This document shows, in pieces, positions 54,794 to 62,876 of a stretch of 64,000 nucleotides of DNA (position 1 is its first letter; each line of letters opens with the position of its first letter). Made by a program: the position numbers and the translations under genes. This DNA is from Rhodonellum psychrophilum GCM71 = DSM 17998 (GTDB lineage: Bacteria; Bacteroidota; Bacteroidia; Cytophagales; Cyclobacteriaceae): the NCBI RefSeq assembly GCF_000381545.1, contig NZ_KB906675.1, positions 1 to 64,000 on the forward strand, in the 5' to 3' direction. The notes under the pieces are model-generated. The model was not told where the DNA came from, did not search any database, and was given only the letters and a program-made list of their open reading frames with translations.

Positions 54794-55864
54794 TTAGCCT
54801 TGTACAATCGCTCCTTTTAAACCTGGGCTGGTCAAAAGACCTCCAAATTCACCAATCACGGAAGTAGGTACATTCAACTCAACCGCAGCTTCCACTACAG
54901 CCTGAATAAACAGATCGTAATCTGCTGAAGTGATCAAACCAGTCATTCTGGGATTGGTAGCGGGATTGTGTGCATCAACCATATTCAAACCATTGTATTC
55001 GATGTTTTGAGAACCGATGCTTTCGGCCAACAAATCACTGAAATCAGATACCAGCATGGTAAAACCCGAAGTATTTCCCGCACCAACTTCTGCCAAAAGT
55101 ACTGAGAAATAAGGTTGAAGGGAATTGTATTTGCCACCTTCGTTGGTCGCAATGATCAATACAGTACCCGTCACCACCGCTCTCAATGGAATATATCCAG
55201 CCTCAATCAATTGACCTTCGTTATCGGGATCAGCAACTAAACCAGAGCCACCCAATCGGGAATAAAGGTCAAGCGATGCTCCATCGGCACGCTGTACAAT
55301 GGGTTGTCTTACAGATTCCAACAACTGTCCAACAGGTCCAATCACGTCAGCAGAAGTAATTCCAGCCTGGGCTGCACCTTCCACCACTGCACCGATGAAG
55401 AGGTCATAATCTGCATTGTTGATCGTTCCATTCATCCTGGAATGCAAAGCAGGATTGTGCGCATCTGCCATGCTCAACCCCGTATAACTGAAATTTTTCG
55501 AACCTGTGGCTTGCGCCAAAAATTCTGAAAACTCCATTACCAAATGGTTTAGACCTGAGGTTTCACCTCTTCCAACCTCACTTAACAGTACGCTGAAATA
55601 AGGCTGTAAGGCATCATACTTCCCACCTTCATTCGTGGCGATGGTAACAACAGTATTGGTCACGACGGTTCTGAGGTTCAAGAAACCCTGCTCAATCATC
55701 TGACCCGAATTCATGGGATCAGCCACTCTGGTTTCTCCACCCAACTTGGTGGAATAAAACGAATCATCCATAATGGGTTCCGGTCCATCCTCCCTGTCAC
55801 AGGAAGACAAGGCGACAGAAAACCCAACAAGCGCACTGGCTAACCAGTAATTTACCTTTCTCAT
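54794..55864 (-). CDS. Lipoprotein with two tandem truncated-globin-like domains
   Basis: A 356-residue lipoprotein (ALSSC, Cys22, followed by DRED, an acidic surface-export-like start). Residues 35-190 and 199-354 are two copies of one domain, about 163 residues apart and clearly homologous (for example TIATNEGGKYDALQPYFSVL against IIATNEGGKYNSLQPYFSVL). Each follows group-1 truncated hemoglobin order: YSxLGG start, a VV helix, F/L-rich helices, YTGLSMADAH or YNGLNMVDAH with His136 and His299 at the proximal F8 place, then INNADYDLF. A roughly 20-residue insert follows the first GG. Heme binding is inferred. Confidence 0.72.
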   Translation of the reverse strand: MRKVNYWLASALVGFSVALSSCDREDGPEPIMDDSFYSTKLGGETRVADPMNSGQMIEQGFLNLRTVVTNTVVTIATNEGGKYDALQPYFSVLLSEVGRGETSGLNHLVMEFSEFLAQATGSKNFSYTGLSMADAHNPALHSRMNGTINNADYDLFIGAVVEGAAQAGITSADVIGPVGQLLESVRQPIVQRADGASLDLYSRLGGSGLVADPDNEGQLIEAGYIPLRAVVTGTVLIIATNEGGKYNSLQPYFSVLLAEVGAGNTSGFTMLVSDFSDLLAESIGSQNIEYNGLNMVDAHNPATNPRMTGLITSADYDLFIQAVVEAAVELNVPTSVIGEFGGLLTSPGLKGAIVQG

Positions 55865-55886
55865 AGTTGTTAAAATTTAGTTATAA

Positions 55887-56312
55887 TTAATTTTCAAAGG
55901 TTTTTTGGAAAAATGCCCCCAATTTATAGGTGAGGGAGCTTTTGTTGATTGCAGGACAGCTTTGCGCCAGCATGTCGTCTGAGGGTTGGAAAAGCACAGC
56001 AGAAGTCATGAAATTGTCATTGATGTCAGACACGATCTCCTGTGGCGATTTTTGGTTGCGGTCATAAAGGCAGACAAGGTGCCCCATAGAAAGATTGACT
56101 CGGGTATCTTTCATGCCATCCGTGTTTTTGACAAAATCCCTGATCGCATAGCCTTCCAAAGAATCCAAAGCGGAGGGAAAATCAATACGGCTCATGGTCA
56201 TGGTAGGCATTGCACCTTCTTTGGGTTGTGTCACCAAGTAAATGTGTATGGCCAGCGTCGCTACCAAAAGGAGTACGATGGCAACAGCTCCTATCAAAAT
56301 CTTTTTAATCAT
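55887..56312 (-). CDS. Hypothetical membrane-anchored protein upstream of the globin-like lipoprotein
   Basis: A 141-residue protein with one N-terminal TM helix (about 4-27) and a periplasmic domain of about 110 residues. The domain has two Cys (HLVCLYDR and AQSCPAI) that could form a disulfide, and a conserved-looking SRIDFPSALDSLEGYAIRDF. I do not recognise the family. It stops 22 bases before the globin-like lipoprotein starts, so the two are likely co-transcribed and may share a function at the membrane. Confidence 0.65.
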   Translation of the reverse strand: MIKKILIGAVAIVLLLVATLAIHIYLVTQPKEGAMPTMTMSRIDFPSALDSLEGYAIRDFVKNTDGMKDTRVNLSMGHLVCLYDRNQKSPQEIVSDINDNFMTSAVLFQPSDDMLAQSCPAINKSSLTYKLGAFFQKTFEN

Positions 56313-56617
56313 GGTCTTTCAATTTCGTTTGACCACATATACGACCCCCATTTTCCTTTTGGATTTAGGGAGATTGAAAAAATCGAAATAAATTCTGATT
56401 TTATAGTTCTAAAAATTTCTCCTCCAAAACCTAAATGGCTTGATTATTCTTGGAATTGGAGATGGGTTACCGCAGTATGAACACGAAAATCAAAAATCAA
56501 CTTTCGTCGAAAAGTAGAGCCTTTTAGAAGGTTTTTGCAAAACACAAAATCCAAAGTATTGCTTGAAACAAACAAATACACTTTGACACGCTTAAAAAAT
56601 AAAACACTGGATCCTTC
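56313..56617. other. Intergenic region, 305 bases, no gene seen
   Basis: It holds the promoter of the two-gene globin operon and the 3' region of the ATP-grasp gene, all on the minus strand. No clear TAnnTTTG box (TTTATTTCG is the nearest), hairpin terminator or repeat copy was found. Confidence 0.4.
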
Positions 56618-57499
56618 CTAAATCAGACCCAGTTTCTCCTTGATTGCCCCGCGATAATTGGGGATCGCTTGTTCTTCTATAAACAAAAAAAGATAGGGTT
56701 CGATCAACTCCAATTCCATCAGATAAAAGACACCTTCAATCCAAACGCCATCTACCCTGGCATAAAGACAATTCTTCGCAAAAGCATTTACTAATTGCTG
56801 TAAACAGTTCAAATCTTCAGGTTTGGGAAGGACTTTACTGATATTTCCCCCAAAAAAATGTTGCACCCTGAAATCTCCTTCTTTGGCACTTTTGAGTACG
56901 GCATGGGAAAACTTCCCATTGAAATACAAATAAGAATATTCGCCCTCCTCCACTATTTGCTTGACAAATGGCTGCACCATGAAATCTTCTGTCGCCATCA
57001 ATCCAATCATCTCCTCCTTTTTGGATAGCCACATTTCCCGATCCAACTTGATCGTATTTTTGGCTCCTCCACTGACGGTGGGCTTCAACACCAGTTGGTC
57101 CGTCTTAAAAACATCAAAGTACTCGGCCAAGTCAAAGGGTTGTTGCTTGGATAAAAAGCGGGTCGGCACAATCTGAAATCCCTGCTTTTGGACTTCCTCC
57201 AAATATCGTTTGTCCGAATTCCAAAGGATTGTTTCGATGTCATTGAAAACCGGTATCCCCAGTTTTTTGATGCGCTGACACCAGTCCAAAAATTCCGAAT
57301 ACCGATCAAAATAGTCCCATGGGGATTTGACCAGCAGATGCGAATATGTTTCCCATTTCACCAAAGTGTCCGACCAAATCTCAAATTTGAATTCCAAACC
57401 CAGATCAGTCAGGATTTCCGCCAGTATTTTATCTTCATCCAAAACGTTGGTTGCCGCATAGGAAATCTTTGATTCATAGGTAACTACAGCAATACGCAT
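56618..57499 (-). CDS. ATP-grasp domain protein (glutathione-synthetase-like)
   Basis: A 293-residue protein with a two-part plan: an N-terminal Rossmann-like pre-ATP-grasp domain (1-100; MRIAVVTYESKISYAATNVL) and an ATP-grasp domain. ATP contacts are LVLKPTVSGGAKNT (Lys and Gly loop) and DFMVQPFVKQI; metal ligands are in YARVDGVWIE and ELELIEPYLF. Members ligate a carboxylate to an amine or thiol; the substrate is not known and no amino-acid-ligase neighbours help. Length matches family members annotated as ATP-grasp domain-containing. Confidence 0.82.
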   Translation of the reverse strand: MRIAVVTYESKISYAATNVLDEDKILAEILTDLGLEFKFEIWSDTLVKWETYSHLLVKSPWDYFDRYSEFLDWCQRIKKLGIPVFNDIETILWNSDKRYLEEVQKQGFQIVPTRFLSKQQPFDLAEYFDVFKTDQLVLKPTVSGGAKNTIKLDREMWLSKKEEMIGLMATEDFMVQPFVKQIVEEGEYSYLYFNGKFSHAVLKSAKEGDFRVQHFFGGNISKVLPKPEDLNCLQQLVNAFAKNCLYARVDGVWIEGVFYLMELELIEPYLFLFIEEQAIPNYRGAIKEKLGLI

Positions 57500-57584
57500 G
57501 GTTTTTTTTTTAAAGATTAAAGGTGAATTTGGCCAAACTTCTGCATTTTATTAAACCGAACAAAAAAAAACTATCAATTTATTA

Positions 57585-57592
57585 TACTTTTG
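57585..57592 (+). promoter_or_regulatory. Bacteroidota -7 box just before the glycosyltransferase gene
   Basis: TACTTTTG matches TAnnTTTG exactly and ends 12 bases before the ATG at 57605. The transcript would have a 5' leader of only a few bases. It overlaps an in-frame TTG (57590), which therefore cannot be the start codon. Confidence 0.6.
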
Positions 57593-57604
57593 GGGTCCAA
57601 TCGT

Positions 57605-58357
57605 ATGCAAAAAGAAAAACTCGTCATCATCCCCACTTACAACGAACTCGAAAACATTCGAGAGATGGTCCTTTCCATAATGGAACTGGAAGGTGATTTC
57701 GATTTATTGATAATTGATGACAATTCCCCTGACGGGACCGCCCAAGAAGTCTTGGCGCTCCAAAATGAATTTGGGGAAAGACTTCACATGATTCAAAGAG
57801 AAGGTAAATTGGGATTGGGAACCGCATACATCAAAGGGTTTAAATTTGCCTTGAATTCCGGTTACCAATTCATCTTTGAAATGGATGCTGATTTTTCACA
57901 CAATCCCTTGGACCTTATCAAACTCTACAAAGCTTGCGCAGAAGAAGGATTTGACATGTCAATTGGATCCCGCTATATCACAGGAGTGAATGTCGTGAAC
58001 TGGCCGATGGGCCGGGTCCTGATGTCTTTTATGGCGAGCAAATATGTCCAGTTTATCACCGGAATCCCCATCAAAGATACCACTGCAGGATTCAAATGCT
58101 ACAGAAGAAAAGTGTTGGAAGCGATTGATTTGGACAGCATCCGTTTTATCGGTTATGCCTTCCAAATTGAAATGAAATTTACCGTCTGGAAATTAGGTTT
58201 CAAAATCGTGGAAGTACCGATCATCTTTACGGACAGAACCAAAGGAACCTCCAAAATGAGCAAAAACATTTTTCGCGAAGCGGTACTGGGCGTGATATTT
58301 TTGAAACTGAAAAGTATCTTCAAAGGCTACAAACCTAATCAAAGCGAATTGCCTTGA
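57605..58357 (+). CDS. Polyprenol-phosphate mannosyltransferase-like glycosyltransferase 2
   Basis: A 250-residue GT-A glycosyltransferase. It opens with LVIIPTYNELENI, has LIIDDNSPDGTA (nucleotide-sugar DxD-like Asp pair), EMDADFSHNPLDL and SIGSRYITGVNVVNWPMGR, the segment typical of dolichyl/polyprenyl-phosphate mannose synthases. It lacks the C-terminal TM helices of many homologues, so it would be a peripheral enzyme transferring mannose or glucose to a lipid carrier. Its last 23 bases overlap the end of the convergent permease gene. Confidence 0.9.
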   Translation: MQKEKLVIIPTYNELENIREMVLSIMELEGDFDLLIIDDNSPDGTAQEVLALQNEFGERLHMIQREGKLGLGTAYIKGFKFALNSGYQFIFEMDADFSHNPLDLIKLYKACAEEGFDMSIGSRYITGVNVVNWPMGRVLMSFMASKYVQFITGIPIKDTTAGFKCYRRKVLEAIDLDSIRFIGYAFQIEMKFTVWKLGFKIVEVPIIFTDRTKGTSKMSKNIFREAVLGVIFLKLKSIFKGYKPNQSELP

Positions 58358-59552
58358 TGGGTTTGATATTGCTGATGAGCATTGCCGGCACGAAAAGCAC
58401 GAGTGTGGTAACCAGCAAGATCATCAGATTCATCGCGATAAATACCGGCCAATTCCAATGAATCGGTACGAAAGCCATATAATAACTTTCAGGGTCCAAG
58501 GGGATCAGTTTGAATTGGTCTTGTAAAAAGCCGAGTCCCAATCCGATTGCATTGCCGATCAATAGTCCCCGACCAATGATCCGGATGCCATTCCACACGA
58601 ATATTTTTCTGATTTGGGAGTTTTTTGCGCCGACGGCTTTCAGGATACCGATCATTTGGGTCCTTTCCATGATCAAGATGAAAAGAATCGACACCATGTT
58701 AAAGGCCGCCACAAACAAGATCAATCCAAGAAAAACGTACACGTTGTTGTTGAGCAGGGTCAACCAATCAAAAATCTCCAGGTATTTGTCCGTGATCTTG
58801 ATCAACTTCAGGTCATAATCCATGATCTCATACAAAGGATCGATGTAGACATCCAATTTGGAGGGATCGTCCACAAAAATCTCGAAACCGCCCACTTGGT
58901 CATCTGTCCATCCATTGAGATTCCGAATCGTTTGGATGTCCCCAATCAGGATTTTGTCATCAAAATTTTCCAGATAGGTTTCGTACAAACCCACGATTTC
59001 AAATCTCCTGAATCTTGGGGGCTCCTGGACAAAGTACATGGTGACGCTTTCTCCAATATCCAAAAGCAGCTTGTTGGCCACTTTTTTGCTAAGGAGGATT
59101 TCATTGCTGGCGGAAGAATCCGAAAAATGGATGAATCTACCCTTGGTGATGGATGCCTTGAAAGTCAAGGAATCAAAATTTTTGTCGACGCCTTTCAAAA
59201 GGACACCCTCAACTTCCTGGTCACCTTTGAGCAAACCAGGTTTATGGGCATAGACCTGAACATGTTTGATAAAATCGACCTCAGGGTAGTTTTGGTAAAA
59301 ATCCGACTTCGTGGAAGTGGGTGATTCTTCGAAAGCATTTCCTGACATGAATTTCATGCCTTGATAATGTCCGGTAAAACTAAAAACCTTGTTCGAAATT
59401 TCATTCTGAAAACCGCCCAAGATCATGAAAGATATCAGGGAAATAGCCAAACCGATGGCGACACTCGCCACCGCAATCCTGTGGATGGTACCCGTGAAGC
59501 CTCCTGTACGTTTAAAGCTGATTCTTTTGGCAATGAAATAGGAAAGGTTCAA
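58335..59552 (-). CDS. LolC/E-type ABC transporter permease
   Basis: A 405-residue MacB/FtsX-type permease. TM1 is near residues 22-46 (IAVASVAIGLAISLISFMIL), a periplasmic domain covers about 50-265, and three TM helices close the protein (about 270-295, 320-345, 370-395). The N-terminus NLSYFIAKRISFKR is usual for Bacteroidota LolE-like proteins that release lipoproteins from the inner membrane. No LolD ATPase gene is adjacent. The start codon is TTG at 59552; no suitable ATG lies nearby. The divergent NamZ-type gene starts 42 bases away. Confidence 0.85.
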   Translation of the reverse strand: MNLSYFIAKRISFKRTGGFTGTIHRIAVASVAIGLAISLISFMILGGFQNEISNKVFSFTGHYQGMKFMSGNAFEESPTSTKSDFYQNYPEVDFIKHVQVYAHKPGLLKGDQEVEGVLLKGVDKNFDSLTFKASITKGRFIHFSDSSASNEILLSKKVANKLLLDIGESVTMYFVQEPPRFRRFEIVGLYETYLENFDDKILIGDIQTIRNLNGWTDDQVGGFEIFVDDPSKLDVYIDPLYEIMDYDLKLIKITDKYLEIFDWLTLLNNNVYVFLGLILFVAAFNMVSILFILIMERTQMIGILKAVGAKNSQIRKIFVWNGIRIIGRGLLIGNAIGLGLGFLQDQFKLIPLDPESYYMAFVPIHWNWPVFIAMNLMILLVTTLVLFVPAMLISNIKPIKAIRFD

Positions 59553-59593
59553 TGAAGTTTATTTAATTTGGTGCAAATCTAGCGCAAAATAAC

Positions 59594-60793
59594 ATGAAGC
59601 ATATTAAAATAACATTTCTCTTGACTTTTTTACTTCAATTCATGGCTTTTTGCAAAAGCCCGGAAAAAGTCCCCATGAAGGAAGTTGAAAAGCAGGATAC
59701 CCTTATTTTGCCAGCTGCCGATAGACCGGAAGCGTATTTGCCACTTTTGGAGGGAAAGCGCGTGGGCTTGGTGGTCAACCAAACAAGTATCCTCTCCTCA
59801 AAAGACAATATGCACCTGGCGGATTTCCTGATGATGGAAGGCATAAACGTGGTGAAGGTTTTTGTACCAGAGCATGGCTTCAGAGGGGATGCCGATGCTG
59901 GAGAAACTGTCAACAGCGAAATTGACAAGAGCACGGGACTTCCCATTGTTTCGCTTTATGGAAACAACAAAAAACCATCGGCCGAATCGCTGAAGGACTT
60001 GGACATCATCATTTATGACCTTCAGGATGTTGGGGTTAGATTTTTCACCTACATCAGTACACTCCATTACCTGATGGAGAGTTGTGCAGAGAACAAAATG
60101 CCGCTTCTCATCTTTGATAGACCCAATCCCAACGGCAATTATATCGATGGTCCGGTATTGAAAAAGGGATTTGAAAGTTTCGTGGGCATGCATCCCATCC
60201 CAGTGGTCCATGGGTTGACCGTCGGTGAATTGGCAAAAATGATCAATGGAGAAGGATGGTTGAAAGGCGGAATCAAGAGTGATATCACGGTGATCCCTGT
60301 TGCACATTGGGACCATGCCAAAGCTTACAGCTTGCCCATCAAACCCTCCCCCAACCTGCCCAACGATGTCGCTATCCGACTTTATCCTTCCCTCTGTTAT
60401 TTTGAGGGAACAGATGTATCCGTTGGCCGCGGCACCTATTTTCCTTTTCAGGTTTATGGATTTCCCGATAAAAAATACGGGGACTTCAGCTTCACGCCCG
60501 TCAGCATCGTGGGCATGTCCAAAACACCCCCGCAGCAGAACAAGGAATGCTTTGGCAGGGACCTGAGAAATGAATCCCTGGACCATCAGTTCACCCTTCA
60601 ATACCTCATGGAGGCATATCAGGTGTCCGGCAAAAAGGAGAAATTTTTCAACAACTTCTTCGACAAGCTTGCCGGCAATGACCAACTCAGGAAGGACATC
60701 TTGGCTGGAAAGCCAGAATCAGAAATAAGACTGGGTTGGCAAAAAGATTTGGATGCGTATAAGATCATGAGGGCGAAGTATTTGATCTATTGA
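59594..60793 (+). CDS. DUF1343 (NamZ-like exo-N-acetylmuramidase) lipoprotein
   Basis: A 399-residue exported protein; the N-terminal helix ends FMAFCKS, a plausible lipobox. The mature part matches DUF1343/GH171: RVGLVVNQTSI, FVPEHGFRGDADAG, DIIIYDLQDVGVRFFTYIST, FDRPNPNGNYIDGP and CYFEGTDVSVGRGTYFPFQV. NamZ enzymes release N-acetylmuramic acid from non-reducing ends of peptidoglycan fragments, so it is probably involved in wall recycling. Possible promoter overlap with the divergent permease gene is very short. Confidence 0.9.
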   Translation: MKHIKITFLLTFLLQFMAFCKSPEKVPMKEVEKQDTLILPAADRPEAYLPLLEGKRVGLVVNQTSILSSKDNMHLADFLMMEGINVVKVFVPEHGFRGDADAGETVNSEIDKSTGLPIVSLYGNNKKPSAESLKDLDIIIYDLQDVGVRFFTYISTLHYLMESCAENKMPLLIFDRPNPNGNYIDGPVLKKGFESFVGMHPIPVVHGLTVGELAKMINGEGWLKGGIKSDITVIPVAHWDHAKAYSLPIKPSPNLPNDVAIRLYPSLCYFEGTDVSVGRGTYFPFQVYGFPDKKYGDFSFTPVSIVGMSKTPPQQNKECFGRDLRNESLDHQFTLQYLMEAYQVSGKKEKFFNNFFDKLAGNDQLRKDILAGKPESEIRLGWQKDLDAYKIMRAKYLIY

Positions 60794-60893
60794 GCTTGTC
60801 CCGAGTTAAATATTATCCCCACCATTCAACAAGCGAATAAAATATCCCTTTCGGGATTGTAACAAAAGGTCTTCATCATCAATAATTAAATTC

Positions 60894-61766
60894 ATGCGCA
60901 TTACTCTTCAAAAATCCCTTTTTATAAGTGTTTTCTTTTTAGGATTCATCCATCAGGGATTCACTTTAGGAACCGAAGAAAAATCCCTGCTTTGGAAAAT
61001 CTCCGGAAAGAATCTCAAGCAGGATTCGTATCTGTTTGGCACCATCCATGTCATTTGTGAGGATGATTTCTTTATGGATGCCCGGATAGAAAATGCATTG
61101 AAGGAAAGTGAAAAATTGGTCCTTGAAATTGATTTGGGAGATCCCAACATGATGATGGAGATGCAGAAAACCTCGATGAACCCTGGGATGAAGAACATTT
61201 CCAAAGAAATGGAGCCGGAACAAATCGTTGCACTCGATAAATTCCTGTTGGAAGCTTATGGCGCAGGACTTGATCAGTTTGGGATATTTAAACCTTTCGT
61301 CCTTTCCTCGATGGTCATGCTCAAAATGCTTCCCTGCACAGCCCAAAGCAGCTATGAAATGTACTTTATGGACAAAGCCAAGGAGCAGGAAATGTCAATA
61401 AAAGGATTGGAAACCGTTGGTTTTCAAATGGGCATATTCGACAATATCCCAAGAAAACTCCAGGTTGATGAATTGGCCAAAATGGTGGTCGATGAAAATG
61501 GCATGGAAGAGTTCGGCGAACTGACCCAGAAATACCTTGAGCAGGATCTTGACGGATTGTACGGCATCATCACGGACAATGGTGTTTTCCAGGAATTCGG
61601 AGACCAGTTGCTTACCGACAGAAACAAAAACTGGATTCCCCTGATCGAAAACCACATTGAGGAAGGTTCAACTTTCATCGCCGTCGGTGCGGGACATCTC
61701 CCCTCCGAAACGGGAGTCATTTCTCTGCTCAGAAAAGCTGGATATACGGTGGAAGCTGTGAATTGA
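60894..61766 (+). CDS. TraB/GumN-family exported protein
   Basis: A 290-residue protein with a signal peptide ending around IHQGFTLG. SYLFGTIHVICEDDFF carries the first GxxH motif, and IAVGAGHLPSETGVISLLRKAG the second GxxH, as in TraB/GumN/Tiki proteins, which are related to metalloproteases. Glu residues for metal binding are in KLVLEIDLGD. Activity in bacteria is little known. It follows the NamZ-type gene by 100 bases; a small ATCCC/GGGAT hairpin lies between. Confidence 0.88.
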   Translation: MRITLQKSLFISVFFLGFIHQGFTLGTEEKSLLWKISGKNLKQDSYLFGTIHVICEDDFFMDARIENALKESEKLVLEIDLGDPNMMMEMQKTSMNPGMKNISKEMEPEQIVALDKFLLEAYGAGLDQFGIFKPFVLSSMVMLKMLPCTAQSSYEMYFMDKAKEQEMSIKGLETVGFQMGIFDNIPRKLQVDELAKMVVDENGMEEFGELTQKYLEQDLDGLYGIITDNGVFQEFGDQLLTDRNKNWIPLIENHIEEGSTFIAVGAGHLPSETGVISLLRKAGYTVEAVN

Positions 61767-61823
61767 GTGGTTTACAATTCACTTCACAGGAGTTTTAGAT
61801 TTCAAAAGATACTGCCTACAGGA

Positions 61824-61997
61824 TTTAACCCGTTTTGTACATTACAAACTCAATTCAATATTGTAATTCACTAATATCCATAAGGTGTTGACTATTTTTG
61901 ACTTCACCCTATTGGAGTCAGGAATTATTCTCCCAATAGTCTGATTTTCTTTCAGTTTCAATCCAATTTGGAAACCTATTGCCTATTTCGGGTTTAA
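61824..61997 (-). repeat. Dispersed intergenic repeat, copy 5 (supplies a stop codon)
   Basis: About 174 bases in minus orientation, with the best-preserved ends: CTTAAACCCG at 61997 and CGGGTTAAA at 61824. It contains GAAAGAAAATCAGACTATTGG, TGACTCCAATAGGGTGAAGT and GTACAAAACGGG. The TAA of the SRPBCC gene at 61994-61996 lies inside its first bases (TTAAACCC). Confidence 0.85.
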
Positions 61998-62455
61998 GAT
62001 TTCTCAATGATTTCTTTCAACTTTTTCAATGCCTTTGGATAAGTTTCCTCGAAATACTCCAAGTGGCTTTCTGCGACGTCCAGATCCACGGTGATGGTTG
62101 TTTTGTGGTCTGATTCTTCAAAGGTATAGTTTTCGAAACCTCCAGTCCACTGCTCCACCTCTGGTCCTTCCAAAATCTCATCATCCCCGCTGAGTACGCC
62201 AACATGTTGGATGGAAACAAATTTATTGGGGATGTTCTCCGCGATCAGGGAAACCATTCCACCGATTTGGCCATTTTCATCTGTTCCTAGAAAATGAATT
62301 TTGCTGTCTTTTTCCCATGAACCTTCGAATGTGGATGTTGGGTTAAATTCCCCTGTCCATTGCTGGTAGGTTTCTTTGTTGTCAAGTCCCAACATGGTTG
62401 CGTATGCCTTTTCGGCTGAGGAATTCACTTCGATTTTATAATATAGTTTTTTCAT
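61994..62455 (-). CDS. SRPBCC-family protein (AHSA1-like)
   Basis: A 153-residue helix-grip-fold protein: KLYYKIEVNSSAEKAYATML at the start, YQQWTGEFNPTSTFEGSWE, and a long C-terminal helix (SHLEYFEETYPKALKKLKEI). SRPBCC proteins bind hydrophobic ligands or act as Hsp90 activators (AHSA1); the role here is unknown. Its stop codon is inside copy 5 of the dispersed repeat, so its last residues may have been altered by insertion. It is third in a minus-strand cassette with gaps of 2 and 11 bases. Confidence 0.85.
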   Translation of the reverse strand: MKKLYYKIEVNSSAEKAYATMLGLDNKETYQQWTGEFNPTSTFEGSWEKDSKIHFLGTDENGQIGGMVSLIAENIPNKFVSIQHVGVLSGDDEILEGPEVEQWTGGFENYTFEESDHKTTITVDLDVAESHLEYFEETYPKALKKLKEIIEKS

Positions 62456-62466
62456 AGCATTGGAGT

Positions 62467-62874
62467 TTAGGATTCAACATATTTTTTGAAATTATTGAGA
62501 ATGGCCTGCCAACCTTCCCTTTGCAAATCAATTGAATTTTCTGATTCTGGATCAAAATTGATGGTCACATGGGTGGTGTCGCCAAGATCCTGAAAAGCAA
62601 CCGTGACTTTCCGGCCATCTCCCAAAGTATAGGTGAATTTTTCACCAATTTTGATTTCATCATAAATGCCCTCAAAGTCAAAACCAAAACTACCGTCTTT
62701 GGCTTCCATTCTCGCCGAATACTTTCCACCGACGCGCATGTCATTGCTTGCCCTCGGACATTGCCAATCATCTGTGGCAAAATTCCATTTCGTAATGTGT
62801 TCAGGAAGCGTATAGTAATCCCAAACTTTTTCCCTATCAGCCAAAATGGTGGCCTGAACCAATATTCTCTCCAT
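62467..62874 (-). CDS. SRPBCC-family protein (AHSA1-like), second member
   Basis: A 135-residue helix-grip-fold protein: RILVQATILADREKVWDYYT, then ITKWNFATDDWQCPRASND, and GWQAILNNFKKYVES at the end, the standard AHSA1-like pattern. It differs from its neighbour in sequence, so they are not recent duplicates. It stops 11 bases before the other SRPBCC gene and starts 2 bases after the DUF1801 gene, forming a three-gene transcript. Confidence 0.88.
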   Translation of the reverse strand: MERILVQATILADREKVWDYYTLPEHITKWNFATDDWQCPRASNDMRVGGKYSARMEAKDGSFGFDFEGIYDEIKIGEKFTYTLGDGRKVTVAFQDLGDTTHVTINFDPESENSIDLQREGWQAILNNFKKYVES

Positions 62875-62876
62875 CT

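Noticed and set aside
59798-60685. 295-codon minus-strand ORF opposite the NamZ-type gene
   Set aside because: An antisense shadow of a gene with clear family motifs.
60845-60862. ATCCC/GGGAT hairpin between the NamZ-type and TraB-type genes as a terminator
   Set aside because: The stem is only 5 bp and has no T run.
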